Shown: positions 1-8,098 of the stretch, one piece after another
Position numbering within the stretch: position 1 is the stretch's first letter
Layout: every line of letters begins with the position of its first letter
Source: Neisseria weaveri
GTDB lineage: Bacteria; Pseudomonadota; Gammaproteobacteria; Burkholderiales; Neisseriaceae
DNA: 64,000 bases
Direction: 5' to 3'
Assembly (NCBI RefSeq): GCF_900638685.1
Contig: NZ_LR134533.1
Location: 1,860,001 to 1,924,000 of the forward strand
Notes under the pieces: generated by a model
Databases searched by the model: none
The model's input: the letters and a program-made list of their open reading frames with translations, nothing else
What the model was told of the DNA's origin: nothing
Made by a program: the position numbers and the translations under genes

Positions 1-489
1 CACCGCGCATTTGCCGACCTCGGCCAACGGCTCCACCACCGCGCCGCCCGCAAACACGATACGGTGGATTTTGCCTTCGCGCTTCACGGTCACTTCGAGG
101 CGTTTGGAAAGCGCGTTGGTTACCGACACGCCCACCCCGTGCAGGCCGCCTGAAAAGGCATACGCGCTGCCGCCGTCTTTCTTGTTGAACTTGCCGCCAG
201 CATGAAGCTGCGTGAACACCAGCTCCACCACCGGCAAACCTTCCACCGGATGCAGCCCCACCGGAATGCCGCGCCCGTTGTCGCGCACGGAAAGCGAGCC
301 GTCTTCATGGATTTCCACTTTGATTTCATCGGCAAAACCGCCGAGCGCTTCGTCGGCGGCGTTGTCGATGACTTCTTGGCAGATGTGGGTTGGGCTGTCG
401 GTGCGGGTGTACATGCCCGGCCGTTCTTTTACCGGCTCCAAGCCTTTGAGGACGGTGATACTGGATTCGCTGTATTGGGGTGTGGTCAT
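1..489 (-). CDS. parE: DNA topoisomerase IV subunit B (ParE), N-terminal part
   Basis: This is the N-terminal 163 codons of a type II topoisomerase ATPase subunit. The gene continues past the left edge of the window. The start ATG is at 489 and the frame stays open to base 1. The GHKL ATPase motifs are visible: EVIDNAADEA (N box, ATP/Mg binding, about residues 39-48), DNGRGIP (about 68-74) and GGLHGVGVSV (about 115-124). The long insertion HPVEGLPVVELVFTQLHAGG and the start YTRTDSPTHICQEV favour ParE over GyrB; this assignment comes from remembered family differences. ParE pairs with ParC to decatenate daughter chromosomes. The coding strand is rich in C and A, like uvrB in this window and unlike most neighbours. 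Confidence 0.88.
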   Translation of the reverse strand, partial: MTTPQYSESSITVLKGLEPVKERPGMYTRTDSPTHICQEVIDNAADEALGGFADEIKVEIHEDGSLSVRDNGRGIPVGLHPVEGLPVVELVFTQLHAGGKFNKKDGGSAYAFSGGLHGVGVSVTNALSKRLEVTVKREGKIHRIVFAGGAVVEPLAEVGKCAV

Positions 490-518
490 GAGGGTTACGC
501 AGTCAAATGTTTAAGCGG

Positions 519-552
519 TTTCAGACGGCTTCTTGCGGCAGGCCGTCTGAAA
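519..552. repeat. Paired DNA uptake sequences upstream of parE
   Basis: TTTCAGACGGC at 519-529 and GCCGTCTGAAA at 542-552 form an inverted pair with a 12-base loop. It lies just upstream of parE, so it belongs to the leader region, not to a gene end. Confidence 0.75.
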
Positions 553-654
553 AATAAGAAAATCTTGCAGTCGGGCGGGATTTTAACATGATTTAAACGG
601 GGTTTCAGACGGCGGCGGAAAAGTCTGCCGGATATGGGCAAGAATAAATAATTC

Positions 655-682
655 GAGGCCGTCTGAATTTTCAGACGGCCTC
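655..682 (-). terminator. DUS hairpin terminator after rppH
   Basis: Two AGGCCGTCTGAA words face each other with almost no loop, 14 bases past the rppH stop on the minus strand. Inverted DUS pairs at gene ends are known to act as terminators in Neisseria. Confidence 0.7.
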
Positions 683-695
683 AAATGGATTGGGA

Positions 696-1214
696 TTATT
701 TCAATTCCAGTTGGCGGCGGGTAAATTCTTCCAGTGTTTCCAAACCGCGCAAAAAGCGGGAAAGCTCGCTCAATGCACCTTCGTAAACGCCGCGTTTGAA
801 ATCGATCACTTCTTCTATCGGCGCCCAATATTGGTTCCAGCGCCAACCGTCGAATTCCGGGTGGCTGGTGGCGCGCAGGTGCACGTCGCTGTCTCGGCCG
901 GTCAAACGCAGCAGATACCAGATTTGTTTTTGGCCGCGGTAGGAACCGCGCCATTCTCGGCGAACCCAATGAGTCGGTACGTCGTAACGCAGCCAGTCGC
1001 GTGTGCGGCCGAGTATTTTGACGTGTTGCGGCAGCAGGCCGACTTCTTCCAGCAGTTCGCGGTACATGGCGGTTTCGGGGCTTTCGCCCGGCTTGATGCC
1101 GCCTTGAGGAAACTGCCATGAATGTTCGCGCACGCGCTTGCCCCAAAATACTTCGTTACGGTCGTTGGTCAGGATAATACCGACATTGGGGCGGTAGCCT
1201 TCTCGGTCCAGCAT
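696..1214 (-). CDS. rppH: RNA pyrophosphohydrolase (Nudix) RppH
   Basis: A 172-residue Nudix hydrolase. Members of this family remove pyrophosphate from 5'-triphosphate mRNA and so start RNase E-dependent decay. The Nudix box is complete at about residues 38-60: [20 protein letters not shown], then VGL. The N-terminus [17 protein letters not shown] is typical of RppH. I chose the ATG at 1214 over an in-frame upstream start at 1259 because an AGGGGG ribosome site lies just before it and because family members begin here. The gene stands alone between DUS hairpins. Length and motifs match the proteobacterial family. Confidence 0.93.
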   Translation of the reverse strand: MLDREGYRPNVGIILTNDRNEVFWGKRVREHSWQFPQGGIKPGESPETAMYRELLEEVGLLPQHVKILGRTRDWLRYDVPTHWVRREWRGSYRGQKQIWYLLRLTGRDSDVHLRATSHPEFDGWRWNQYWAPIEEVIDFKRGVYEGALSELSRFLRGLETLEEFTRRQLELK

Positions 1215-1565
1215 GGAGCCCCCTGTAAATAAAAATTGAATCTGCGGATTTTCCCACAATTACAGGGGGTTTGACAAATTCATCTAAGGCGGCGTGTAAA
1301 ACGGATTGGTCTGCAGTGCGGCTGAAAAAGATGTGTATTGGCGGTATTTGGAAACAGTTTTTCAAAGGCCGTCTGAAAAATTTATTGTTTATGATGAAAC
1401 CACTAGGAAAATTCGGTTAAAAAATGTTTGTTTTTGTCGGCTAAGGTCTTGCACAGGAAAGGTTTTTACCGTTTAATTGCACTTACCCGCCAAGCTGGGC
1501 GGGACTTGTTGTATGCGGCTTGTTACCGCTGCAATTTTGGGAATGTTTTTTTAAGGAACGAAACA
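1215..1565. other. Intergenic region between rppH and potF
   Basis: Divergent upstream region of 351 bases. It holds one single DUS near 1368-1379 and a short GC hairpin (CCCGCC at 1486-1491 with GGCGGG at 1498-1503) in the probable potF leader. TTGACA at 1271 has no convincing -10 partner at the right distance. An ORF extends from 1428 into potF, but the lipoprotein start at 1566 is clearly better. Confidence 0.5.
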
Positions 1566-2744
1566 ATGAAAAAAACTCTGTTGGTTTCTGCGCTGATGAG
1601 CCTGTTCTTGGCTGCTTGCGGCGGTTCTGATAACGCCGGCAAGGTGCAAAACGAGCAAAAAGCGTCGGATAATCAAGCAGCAAGTACCGAACAACAAGCG
1701 GCCACTCCGTCGGATTCGGGCAAACTGAATATTTATAATTGGTCGGATTATGTCGATCCCGAAACGGTAACCGAATTTGAAAAGGCCAATAATGTCAAAG
1801 TACGTTACGACTATTACGACAGCAACGAAACATTGGAAGCCAAAGTGCTGACCGGTAAATCCGGTTACGATTTGGTCGCGCCTTCGATTGCCAATGTCGG
1901 CCGTCAAATTAAAGCCGGTGCGTATCAGGAAATCGATAAAAGCCAGATATCCAACTACAACAATATCTCCGCCGATTTGTTGAGCCTGATGGCGCAAGTG
2001 GATCCGGGCAACAAATATGCCGTGCCTTATTTCTGGGGCATCAATACATTGGCCATCAATAAAGACCAAGTGGCCAAAGCTTTGGGTACGGACCAGCTGC
2101 CTGCCAACGAGTGGGAATTGGTATTTAATCCGGAGTACACCAACAAGCTGAAATCTTGCGGTATCAGCTTCTTCGACAGCCCGACCGAGCAGATTCCTTT
2201 GGCGTTGAATTACATCGGTAAAGACGCCAATAGCGAAAATCCGGACGATTTGAAAGCAGCGGTCGAGATGATGAAAAAAGTCCGTCCCGACGTAAAACGC
2301 TTCAGCTCTTCAGGCTATATCGACGATATGGCGGCCGGTAATCTGTGTGTGGCCATCGGTTACGGCGGCGATTTGAATATTGCTAAAAACCGTGCCAAAG
2401 AAGCGGGCAACGGTGTGAACCTGCAAGTATTGACGCCTTCTACCGGCGTAGGTATTTGGATTGATTCTTTCATGATTCCGAAAGATTCCCAAAATGTGGC
2501 CAATGCACATAAATACATCAACCACACGCTGACGCCTGAAATTGCGGCTAAAAACGGCAACTTCGTAACCTATGCGCCGGCAAGCGAACCTGCACGCAAA
2601 TTGATGGACAAGGCTTATGCCGAAGACAATTCGATTTTCCCGAGCGAAGAAGTGAAAGCCAAGAGCTTTGTCGTATTGCCTAAATCTCCGGATGCGGTGA
2701 AGTTGGGCGTACGCTTGTGGCAAGGCTTGAAAGCCGGTCAATAA
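1566..2744 (+). CDS. potF: Polyamine ABC transporter substrate-binding lipoprotein (PotF/PotD type)
   Basis: A 392-residue periplasmic binding protein for putrescine or spermidine. The start ATG at 1566 follows AAGGA and opens a lipoprotein signal with lipobox LAAC (cysteine near residue 19), so the protein should be tethered in the envelope. The mature protein begins KLNIYNWSDYVDPETVTEF, the hallmark start of this family. KLKSCGISFFDSP and LNYIGKDANSENPDDLKA resemble E. coli PotF more than PotD. No permease or ATPase gene (potG/H/I) is next to it, so its membrane partners must be elsewhere. The spacer after the signal is Gln/Ala/Ser rich. The substrate preference is inferred. Confidence 0.88.
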   Translation: MKKTLLVSALMSLFLAACGGSDNAGKVQNEQKASDNQAASTEQQAATPSDSGKLNIYNWSDYVDPETVTEFEKANNVKVRYDYYDSNETLEAKVLTGKSGYDLVAPSIANVGRQIKAGAYQEIDKSQISNYNNISADLLSLMAQVDPGNKYAVPYFWGINTLAINKDQVAKALGTDQLPANEWELVFNPEYTNKLKSCGISFFDSPTEQIPLALNYIGKDANSENPDDLKAAVEMMKKVRPDVKRFSSSGYIDDMAAGNLCVAIGYGGDLNIAKNRAKEAGNGVNLQVLTPSTGVGIWIDSFMIPKDSQNVANAHKYINHTLTPEIAAKNGNFVTYAPASEPARKLMDKAYAEDNSIFPSEEVKAKSFVVLPKSPDAVKLGVRLWQGLKAGQ

Positions 2745-2760
2745 GTTTATTGAATCACTG

Positions 2761-2800
2761 AGGCCGTCTGAAAAAGAAGCATTCCGTTTTCAGACGGCCT
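2761..2800 (+). terminator. DUS hairpin after potF
   Basis: AGGCCGTCTGAAAA and its reverse complement TTTTCAGACGGCCT are separated by 12 bases, directly after the potF stop. Confidence 0.65.
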
Positions 2801-2816
2801 GACGGCTTATAAAATC

Positions 2817-2848
2817 AAAAGCACCGTTGTCGAAGCGGTGCTTTTTTA
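2817..2848 (+). terminator. Second rho-independent terminator after potF
   Basis: A stem AAGCACCG / CGGTGCTT with a short loop is followed by a T run (ctttttta). It backs up the DUS hairpin just before it and insulates surE. Confidence 0.75.
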
Positions 2849-2955
2849 TATTTTGACGATATTTGCAGAAAGCACGATTCACAGGGCGGGAAAAAGCTCG
2901 GTAAAAGTTAAGTTTATTTGCGATACAATAAACACAGTATCAAAAAGGACAGGCT

Positions 2956-3708
2956 ATGAATATTTTGATTTGTAATGACGACGGCTATCTGGCACCCGGC
3001 ATTGCTATTTTGGCGCGAGTGGCTTCGGAGTTTGCGAATGTGCGCGTTGTCGCCCCGGAAAGAGACCGCAGCGGCGTGAGCAATTCTCTGACTTTAGATC
3101 GGCCGTTGCGTATCCGCCAGGCGGAAAACGGTTTTTATTATGTCAGCGGTACGCCGACCGACTGTATCCATCTCGGCCTGCATGCGTTGCCTGATTTTAA
3201 GCCTGATTTGGTGTTGTCGGGCATCAATAACGGCGCGAATATGGGGGACGATACGCTGTATTCCGGTACAGTGGCGGCGGCAACCGAAGCTTATTTGCTG
3301 GGTATTCCGGCGATTGCTTTGTCTTTAAACGATTTCAGCGGCAGACATTGGGAAACGGCGGAAAAAGCGGCATGGATGATTTTGGAACATTTGATGAGCC
3401 TGCCGTTGGACAAGCCGATTTTGTGGAATATCAATATTCCGGCCGTTGCCCCCGAAGATATTCAGGGATACAAACTGACTCGGCTCGGGCGTAGGCATCA
3501 TCAGCAAAGTATTGTCCCTTCTAGAAACCCGAGAGGCGAAGAAGTGTATTGGATCGGCCCGGCAGGTGATGTTCTCGACAGGCAGAAAGGTACGGATTTT
3601 GCCGAGTGCGAGGCCGGTTATATTACCATTACGCCGTTGCAGATCGATTTGACAGATTACGGCAGAATGGGTGATGTGGCTTCGTTGTGGCCGGAGGGAA
3701 AAGTGTGA
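2956..3708 (+). CDS. surE: 5'/3'-nucleotidase SurE
   Basis: A 250-residue metal-dependent phosphatase acting on nucleoside 5'- and 3'-monophosphates, thought to help stress survival. The N-terminus [16 protein letters not shown] carries the paired metal-binding aspartates (residues 8-9). The Ser loop RSGVSNSLT and the Asn motif [12 protein letters not shown] complete the active site. The ATG follows an AAAGGA site. The stop overlaps the pcm start (TGATG), so the two are probably translationally coupled. surE-pcm-nlpD is a conserved cluster in proteobacteria; here, as expected in Neisseria, no rpoS follows nlpD. Confidence 0.95.
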   Translation: MNILICNDDGYLAPGIAILARVASEFANVRVVAPERDRSGVSNSLTLDRPLRIRQAENGFYYVSGTPTDCIHLGLHALPDFKPDLVLSGINNGANMGDDTLYSGTVAAATEAYLLGIPAIALSLNDFSGRHWETAEKAAWMILEHLMSLPLDKPILWNINIPAVAPEDIQGYKLTRLGRRHHQQSIVPSRNPRGEEVYWIGPAGDVLDRQKGTDFAECEAGYITITPLQIDLTDYGRMGDVASLWPEGKV

Positions 3709-4337
3709 TGGCGAATCCGATGGCCGGTTTTGAAAACCGCGGCAGGCGTATGGCGGAAAGATTGGCTGCAGCCGGAATCGGTATGCCGGTTTGCTCGGCG
3801 ATGATGAATGTGCCTCGGCATTGGTTTGTTGAAGAAGCCCTGCGTACTCATGCTTACAGCGACAAAGCTCTGCCTTTGGGTTTCGGACGTATGTTGCCGA
3901 CGCCGTATCAAACTGCGGTCGGTGTCGAATTGTTGTTGGGCAGCTTTCCGCACGGTTTGAAGCGAGTGTTGGAATTGGGCACGGGCAGCGGTTACCAGAC
4001 GGCCGTATTGCAGCTGTTGGACATCCCCGAGTTTTACAGCATCGAACCGGAAAGGGCGTTGCATGAAACGGCGAAAGATGCGCTGCGCCACGCCGGAATT
4101 TCGTCCAAAGTGCGCTTGGTTTGCGGAAAAATCGAAGAAGGCTTGCCGGAAGCAGCACCTTTCGACGGAATGATTCTGAATGAAGCTGTTGAAGAAATTC
4201 CCGTTGCTTTGCTGGAGCAGCTTGCCGTCGGCGGCAGGTTGGCAGCGCAGATTATGGTAGAGAATGAAGTTTATTGGTGGCTGGTTGAAAAAAGTCCGCA
4301 GGGATACCGTGAAAACAAAATGCAGCGGATACGGTGA
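3708..4337 (+). CDS. pcm: Protein-L-isoaspartate O-methyltransferase
   Basis: A 209-residue SAM-dependent methyltransferase that repairs isoaspartyl residues in damaged proteins. The SAM-binding motif I LELGTGSGYQTAVL is at about residues 88-101. The PCMT features VPRHWFVEEAL (about 35-45) and LPTPYQTAV (about 63-71) are present; the latter replaces the more usual ISQPY form. The start ATG at 3708 overlaps the surE stop and sits behind GGAGGG. An ORF opens earlier at 3687 inside surE but has no ribosome site. Its partner surE lies directly upstream and nlpD follows after 123 bases. Confidence 0.92.
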   Translation: MANPMAGFENRGRRMAERLAAAGIGMPVCSAMMNVPRHWFVEEALRTHAYSDKALPLGFGRMLPTPYQTAVGVELLLGSFPHGLKRVLELGTGSGYQTAVLQLLDIPEFYSIEPERALHETAKDALRHAGISSKVRLVCGKIEEGLPEAAPFDGMILNEAVEEIPVALLEQLAVGGRLAAQIMVENEVYWWLVEKSPQGYRENKMQRIR

Positions 4338-4387
4338 ATCATCATGCTTTCCGTGCTTGTAAGCGTCCGTAAAAATGAGCTAAAAAC

Positions 4388-4416
4388 TTGAGAGCACAGC
4401 ATAGTTTGATTATGAT
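4388..4416 (+). promoter_or_regulatory. Sigma70-type promoter for nlpD
   Basis: TTGAGA at 4388-4393 and TATGAT at 4411-4416 are spaced by exactly 17 bases, in the gap between pcm and nlpD. This would let nlpD be expressed separately from surE-pcm. Transcription would start near 4423, about 38 bases before the ATG. Confidence 0.6.
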
Positions 4417-4460
4417 TATGGCCACACAATAAAAACCGAATACAACAAAGGTAATTCATT

Positions 4461-5387
4461 ATGTTAAAACAAACAGCATTCCGTACAGCGTCGGCAGCCA
4501 TGGTTTTAATGTTGGGAGCGTGTTCTTGGCTTCAGCAGCCTGCTGCGCCAGTGATTGCCGGTACGGCGGGTTCGATAACAGAGTCTACTCAGTCTGCCGG
4601 TATGCATCAAAATCCATACGGTGCCGCGCCTTACCAACCGAATGCGGCCGAACCTGCACCGTATGTTGCTCCTGCTGCACCGCAACCGTCGGGCGGAACT
4701 TACATCCCTTCTTATGCGCCGGTTGACATCAATGCGGCAACGCATACCGTTGTCCGCGGCGATACGGTTTACAATATTTCCAAACGCTATCAAATCAGCC
4801 AAGACGATTTGCGTGCTTGGAACGGTTTGGCAGATAACAATATTTCCATCGGTCGTGTTTTGCGTGTTAAACCTGCGGGTTATGTAGCTCAAGCGCCCAA
4901 AGTATCCGCACCGGCTGCCCCAGCTCCGGTGAAAACTGCCCCTGTTGTTTCCGCTCCTGTGACGGTTGCGCCTGCGCCTGCCGCACCTGTGGCATCAGGA
5001 AGCGTGCCGAGCGCAACGCGACAAGCCGCCGGTATTACTTGGCAACGTCCGACTGCCGGTCCGGTGATTTCCAAATTCGGCGGCAATAACAAAGGTATTG
5101 ATATTGCCGGTTCGCAAGGTCAGGTAGTGGTGGCTGCGGCAGACGGTAAAGTCGTGTATGCCGGTTATGTACCCAAATACGGCAATTTGGTTATCGTTCA
5201 ACACAACCAAACTTATTTGACTGCTTACGGACATAACCAAAAACTGCTGGTTAAAGACGGCCAAACCGTGAAACGCGGCCAATCCGTTGCTTTGATGGGC
5301 AGTAGCGATGCCGACCGTGCGAAGCTGCGTTTCGAGCTGCGCAAAGTCGGTAAGCCGGTAAATCCGAACGAATACCTGCCTTTGTAA
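4461..5387 (+). CDS. nlpD: NlpD-type murein hydrolase activator lipoprotein
   Basis: A 308-residue outer-membrane lipoprotein with lipobox LGAC near residue 21. An Ala/Pro-rich linker is followed by a LysM domain (about 93-138; HTVVRGDTVYNISKRY) that binds peptidoglycan. A second linker of Ala-Pro-Val repeats leads to a LytM/M23 domain (about 200-308). In the LytM domain the position of the first zinc-binding histidine reads NNKGIDIAG, as in E. coli NlpD. The domain is therefore degenerate and should activate an amidase, not cut the wall itself. It follows surE and pcm but has its own good promoter. The ATG follows AAAGG. Confidence 0.9.
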   Translation: MLKQTAFRTASAAMVLMLGACSWLQQPAAPVIAGTAGSITESTQSAGMHQNPYGAAPYQPNAAEPAPYVAPAAPQPSGGTYIPSYAPVDINAATHTVVRGDTVYNISKRYQISQDDLRAWNGLADNNISIGRVLRVKPAGYVAQAPKVSAPAAPAPVKTAPVVSAPVTVAPAPAAPVASGSVPSATRQAAGITWQRPTAGPVISKFGGNNKGIDIAGSQGQVVVAAADGKVVYAGYVPKYGNLVIVQHNQTYLTAYGHNQKLLVKDGQTVKRGQSVALMGSSDADRAKLRFELRKVGKPVNPNEYLPL

Positions 5388-5430
5388 GATTGCAGTGCTG
5401 TTATCTGCATTCAGGCTTTAGTCTTATTCA

Positions 5431-5462
5431 TAAGGCCGTCTGAAAAATTTCAGACGGCCTTA
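5431..5462. terminator. DUS hairpin between nlpD and the TSUP gene
   Basis: A TAAGGCCGTCTGAAA inverted repeat with almost no loop lies between two convergent genes and could serve both. Confidence 0.7.
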
Positions 5463-5575
5463 TTGTTTTGGATAAATTTAAATAACGGTTTGAATGCGGT
5501 TAGTAAAAGCAAAACGGCAATGAAACGCTTGTGCAAGTATGGCGGTTACATTGAAAAAGTAAAACCGTGTTTTGT

Positions 5576-6337
5576 TTAGATTAATTCCCAAGTGAATTTG
5601 CCGATAATGATGCACAACAGAGCTATAAAGGCGTAACGCAGAAAACGGCTGCCGCCGCGTATGGCCAATTGTGCGCCGATCAGGCTGCCGCAAAGGTTGG
5701 CGGCGGCGAGAGGCAAGGCGTAAGGCCAGATAATGTGGCCGTGCGGAACGAAAAAGGATAGGGCGGCAAGATTGGTGGTGAGGTTGATGACTTTAGCAGA
5801 CGCCGTAGCGGTAAGAAAATCGTAGGCATAAAAGCGGACGAAAACAAAAGCCAGCAGGCTGCCGGTTCCCGGACCGAAAATGCCGTCGTAAAAACCGATC
5901 AGCGTGCCGAAAAACAGGCCGAGCAGCAGTTCTTTGCGGGTCAGTTCTGCAGTGCGGACGGTTTGTCCCAAATCTTTTTTACGAAACGTGTACACCACCA
6001 TAATCAGCATGATGACCAGCATGGCCGGTTTGAAATAGGCAACCGGCAAATGGGCAACCAGTTTGGCACCAGAATAAGAGGCGGTAAAAGCCAAGATGGC
6101 GGCCGGAATCAGCATTTTCCAAGGAACGCTGATTTTTCGGATAAATTGGCCGGTGGCGGAAAACGTGCCGCAAAACGAAGCGAATTTATTGATGCCCATA
6201 ATGGTGGCCGGTGCGATCCGGGAGGGCAAAAAATTAAACAATCCGGGAATCTGCAGCAGGCCGCCGCCGCCGACGGCAGCGTCCATCAGACCGGCTAAAA
6301 AACCGGTCAAAACCAGAAAAAAGAGAAGTTCGTCCAT
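5576..6337 (-). CDS. TSUP (TauE/SafE) family membrane transporter
   Basis: About 253 residues, with around eight hydrophobic segments typical of the sulfite exporter TauE/SafE family. The first repeat carries LMDAAVGGGGLLQIPGLFN, the glycine-rich motif of the family. The second repeat carries the matching GFYDGIFGPGTGSLLAF. The substrate is unknown; family members move small anions such as sulfite or sulfoacetate. I used the ATG at 6337. An in-frame TTG at 6352 would add five residues, and neither start has a strong ribosome site. The gene is monocistronic, between DUS hairpins. Confidence 0.85.
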   Translation of the reverse strand: MDELLFFLVLTGFLAGLMDAAVGGGGLLQIPGLFNFLPSRIAPATIMGINKFASFCGTFSATGQFIRKISVPWKMLIPAAILAFTASYSGAKLVAHLPVAYFKPAMLVIMLIMVVYTFRKKDLGQTVRTAELTRKELLLGLFFGTLIGFYDGIFGPGTGSLLAFVFVRFYAYDFLTATASAKVINLTTNLAALSFFVPHGHIIWPYALPLAAANLCGSLIGAQLAIRGGSRFLRYAFIALLCIIIGKFTWELI

Positions 6338-6360
6338 AATCGGCTTATTCAAAATGATTG

Positions 6361-6385
6361 CGGCCGTCTGAAATTTCAGACGGCC
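6361..6385 (-). terminator. DUS hairpin after the CNP1-like gene
   Basis: CGGCCGTCTGAAA faces TTTCAGACGGCC, just past the stop of the CNP1-like gene on the minus strand and upstream of the TSUP gene. Confidence 0.7.
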
Positions 6386-6401
6386 TTGAGAGAATCAGTG
6401 C

Positions 6402-7010
6402 TTATTTGCCGGTGCGGATTCCGGGAGCGCGGCGGCCTGCGCGTTCATGCAGGCGTTCGTGGATTTTTTCAATGCTGCCGGGTGTACCGTCTTCGCAAAA
6501 CGCACGGTACAGTACGCCGCGTAAAGGGTCGGCGGAATTTAAGATGGCACCGATGGGTTTCCATTCGGCTTTATGTGAAGGAATCCAGCGTTTGTTGACC
6601 GTGTCTCCGTAGCCGTACACTTTGTAGGACGAGCGTTGTTTGGAGTCGAACAACGAAGTTTTGCTTGAGCAGAACAAGGCTTCCGCGCTGAGATTGTCAT
6701 GGCCTTGTTTGGACTGGTTGTTTAGGATATAGCGGATGGTTCCGTCTGGGGCAAGGGTAATGCTTTCCATCAGGATTTTCGGTGTTTTGGAATAGTTGTT
6801 GTCAACGTGGACGGTAAACCAGTTGCCGCTCTGCAAATCCGGAAATTCCGGTAAAGGCAGCTCGGTTTCTTGAAATCCGCGGCCGATACGCTCCGCTTCG
6901 GTTTCGACATAACGGGTGTTGATGTCGGTATCTTTATCGTTGCGTGCGGCTTGTGCCTGTAAGGGCAGGGCAGCAAGCAGAAGCAGGGCGGGCAGGGTCA
7001 GTCGGCGCAT
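6402..7010 (-). CDS. CNP1-like family exported protein
   Basis: A 202-residue protein with a classic Sec signal peptide (about residues 1-21, ending LPLQAQA-A), so it is probably periplasmic. The rest (NWFTVHVDNNYSKTPKILM, GTIRYILNNQSKQGHDN, GYGDTVNKRWIPS) looks like the CNP1-like family first described from Neisseria, whose function is unknown. It contains two cysteines (in LFCSS and AFCEDG) that could form a disulfide. The ATG at 7010 is chosen over a TTG at 7034 because AAGGAG lies eight bases before it. The C-terminus is Arg/Gly rich. Confidence 0.72.
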   Translation of the reverse strand: MRRLTLPALLLLAALPLQAQAARNDKDTDINTRYVETEAERIGRGFQETELPLPEFPDLQSGNWFTVHVDNNYSKTPKILMESITLAPDGTIRYILNNQSKQGHDNLSAEALFCSSKTSLFDSKQRSSYKVYGYGDTVNKRWIPSHKAEWKPIGAILNSADPLRGVLYRAFCEDGTPGSIEKIHERLHERAGRRAPGIRTGK

Positions 7011-7214
7011 TCGTAAACTCCTTGGTTGTCGCAAATAAACCGATTATGCCGAAGCGTTGCCGTAGGGATTTGCCGGGTTGCAGCGTGGCGGTTTGCTTGG
7101 GGCATCAGTTTATTTGCCGTATGGAAACGGCAGTCGTTTATTGTAGCATTGTAAACCTGACACGCAAATCTTGCGGCAGTTATAATGCGGCTTGTTTTTT
7201 TGAGAGGTTGGATG

Positions 7215-7439
7215 ATGACGGAACAAACATTGGATGTAACGGGTTTGAAATGCCCGTTGCCGATTTTAAAGGCGAAAAAAGCGTTGGCCGTATTGGAAAC
7301 GGGCGATGTGTTGACCGTGTTGGCGACGGATGTGGGTGCGCCGGACGATTTTGCGGCGTTTTGCCGCCAAACCGGCCATGTGTTGCTGGAGTCTTCGCAG
7401 GAAGGCGATGTGTTTAAATTGGTGTTGAAACACCGTTGA
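7215..7439 (+). CDS. TusA-like sulfur-carrier protein
   Basis: A 74-residue protein of the TusA/SirA/YedF family. It starts TLDVTGLKCPLPILKAKKAL, with the conserved CPxP motif whose cysteine (about residue 13) carries persulfide sulfur in relatives. DDFAAFCRQTGH is the second conserved block. The role could be sulfur relay for tRNA thiolation or other sulfur transfer; I cannot say which. Two ATG codons lie in tandem at 7212 and 7215. The GAGAGG site at 7203-7208 is better spaced for 7215. A lipoprotein gene follows after two tandem DUS words. Confidence 0.85.
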   Translation: MTEQTLDVTGLKCPLPILKAKKALAVLETGDVLTVLATDVGAPDDFAAFCRQTGHVLLESSQEGDVFKLVLKHR

Positions 7440-7470
7440 GGCCGTCTGAAAAATGAGGCCGTCTGAAAAA

Positions 7471-8055
7471 ATGATAAAACGCTGTTTGGCGGGATTGTGC
7501 AGCCTGCTGTTGGTTGCGTGTGCCGACAAAATGCCGCAGGCCGAAAAAGAAGGGGCGGCGGCCGGATTGGTCGGTCTGTTTTTCGATACTTGCGTTTCCG
7601 GTTTGGGAGATGGCAGGAAAGTTGCGGCAACGGCGGAGCGGCAAGGGTTCCGTTTATTGGCTGCTGCGGAGAGAAAATCGCTGCCGTTCGGTATGTTGGA
7701 AGCGGATGCCGTGCAGGTTTGGGTGGCGGAGAAAGGCGGCGTGCCGTTTTATCTGACGCTGAATCCCGAAGGGTGCGGCATGAAAACGGCGGTGGCCGAC
7801 GAAGAAACCGTACGCCGTCTGTTTGTCGGGCGTTTGCCGTCATTGCAAAAACAGGGCTTGGTGTTTGAGTGGCAGTCCGAACATTACAGCCCGACCCCTT
7901 TCCCGTTTACGCGTTTGACTTATGCTGCGCAAACGGGAGAAGCGGCGGAAGTGCTGCTTACGGCGAACACTTCCCCGTCTGAGCTGCTGCCTGCACAGGC
8001 GGCGCTTCATTTGGCCCGTAGGCCTGTCGAAATCAGACGTGCCGTCAGCAACTGA
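7471..8055 (+). CDS. Hypothetical lipoprotein
   Basis: A 194-residue putative lipoprotein. The signal MIKRCLAGLCSLLLVACADK ends in lipobox LVAC (cysteine at residue 17). I do not recognise the rest. It has a paired-cysteine pattern (DTCVSG near residue 40 and PEGCGMK near 103) and a hydrophobic, Phe/Leu-rich middle, and could be a small periplasmic binding or scaffold domain. The ATG follows two tandem DUS words within 30 bases and has no clear ribosome site, so it may depend on coupling to the upstream TusA-like gene. Confidence 0.72.
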   Translation: MIKRCLAGLCSLLLVACADKMPQAEKEGAAAGLVGLFFDTCVSGLGDGRKVAATAERQGFRLLAAAERKSLPFGMLEADAVQVWVAEKGGVPFYLTLNPEGCGMKTAVADEETVRRLFVGRLPSLQKQGLVFEWQSEHYSPTPFPFTRLTYAAQTGEAAEVLLTANTSPSELLPAQAALHLARRPVEIRRAVSN

Positions 8056-8098
8056 GGCCGTCTGAAATTTTTAGTGTGTTATTTAATTTGGAGTGTTG

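Noticed and set aside
3325-4158. A 277-codon minus-strand ORF across surE and pcm
   Set aside because: It is antisense to two well-supported genes and has no recognisable domain.
4461-5387. NlpD as an active M23 endopeptidase
   Set aside because: The first zinc-binding histidine position reads Asn in NNKGIDI, as in the inactive E. coli NlpD. I treat it as an amidase activator instead.
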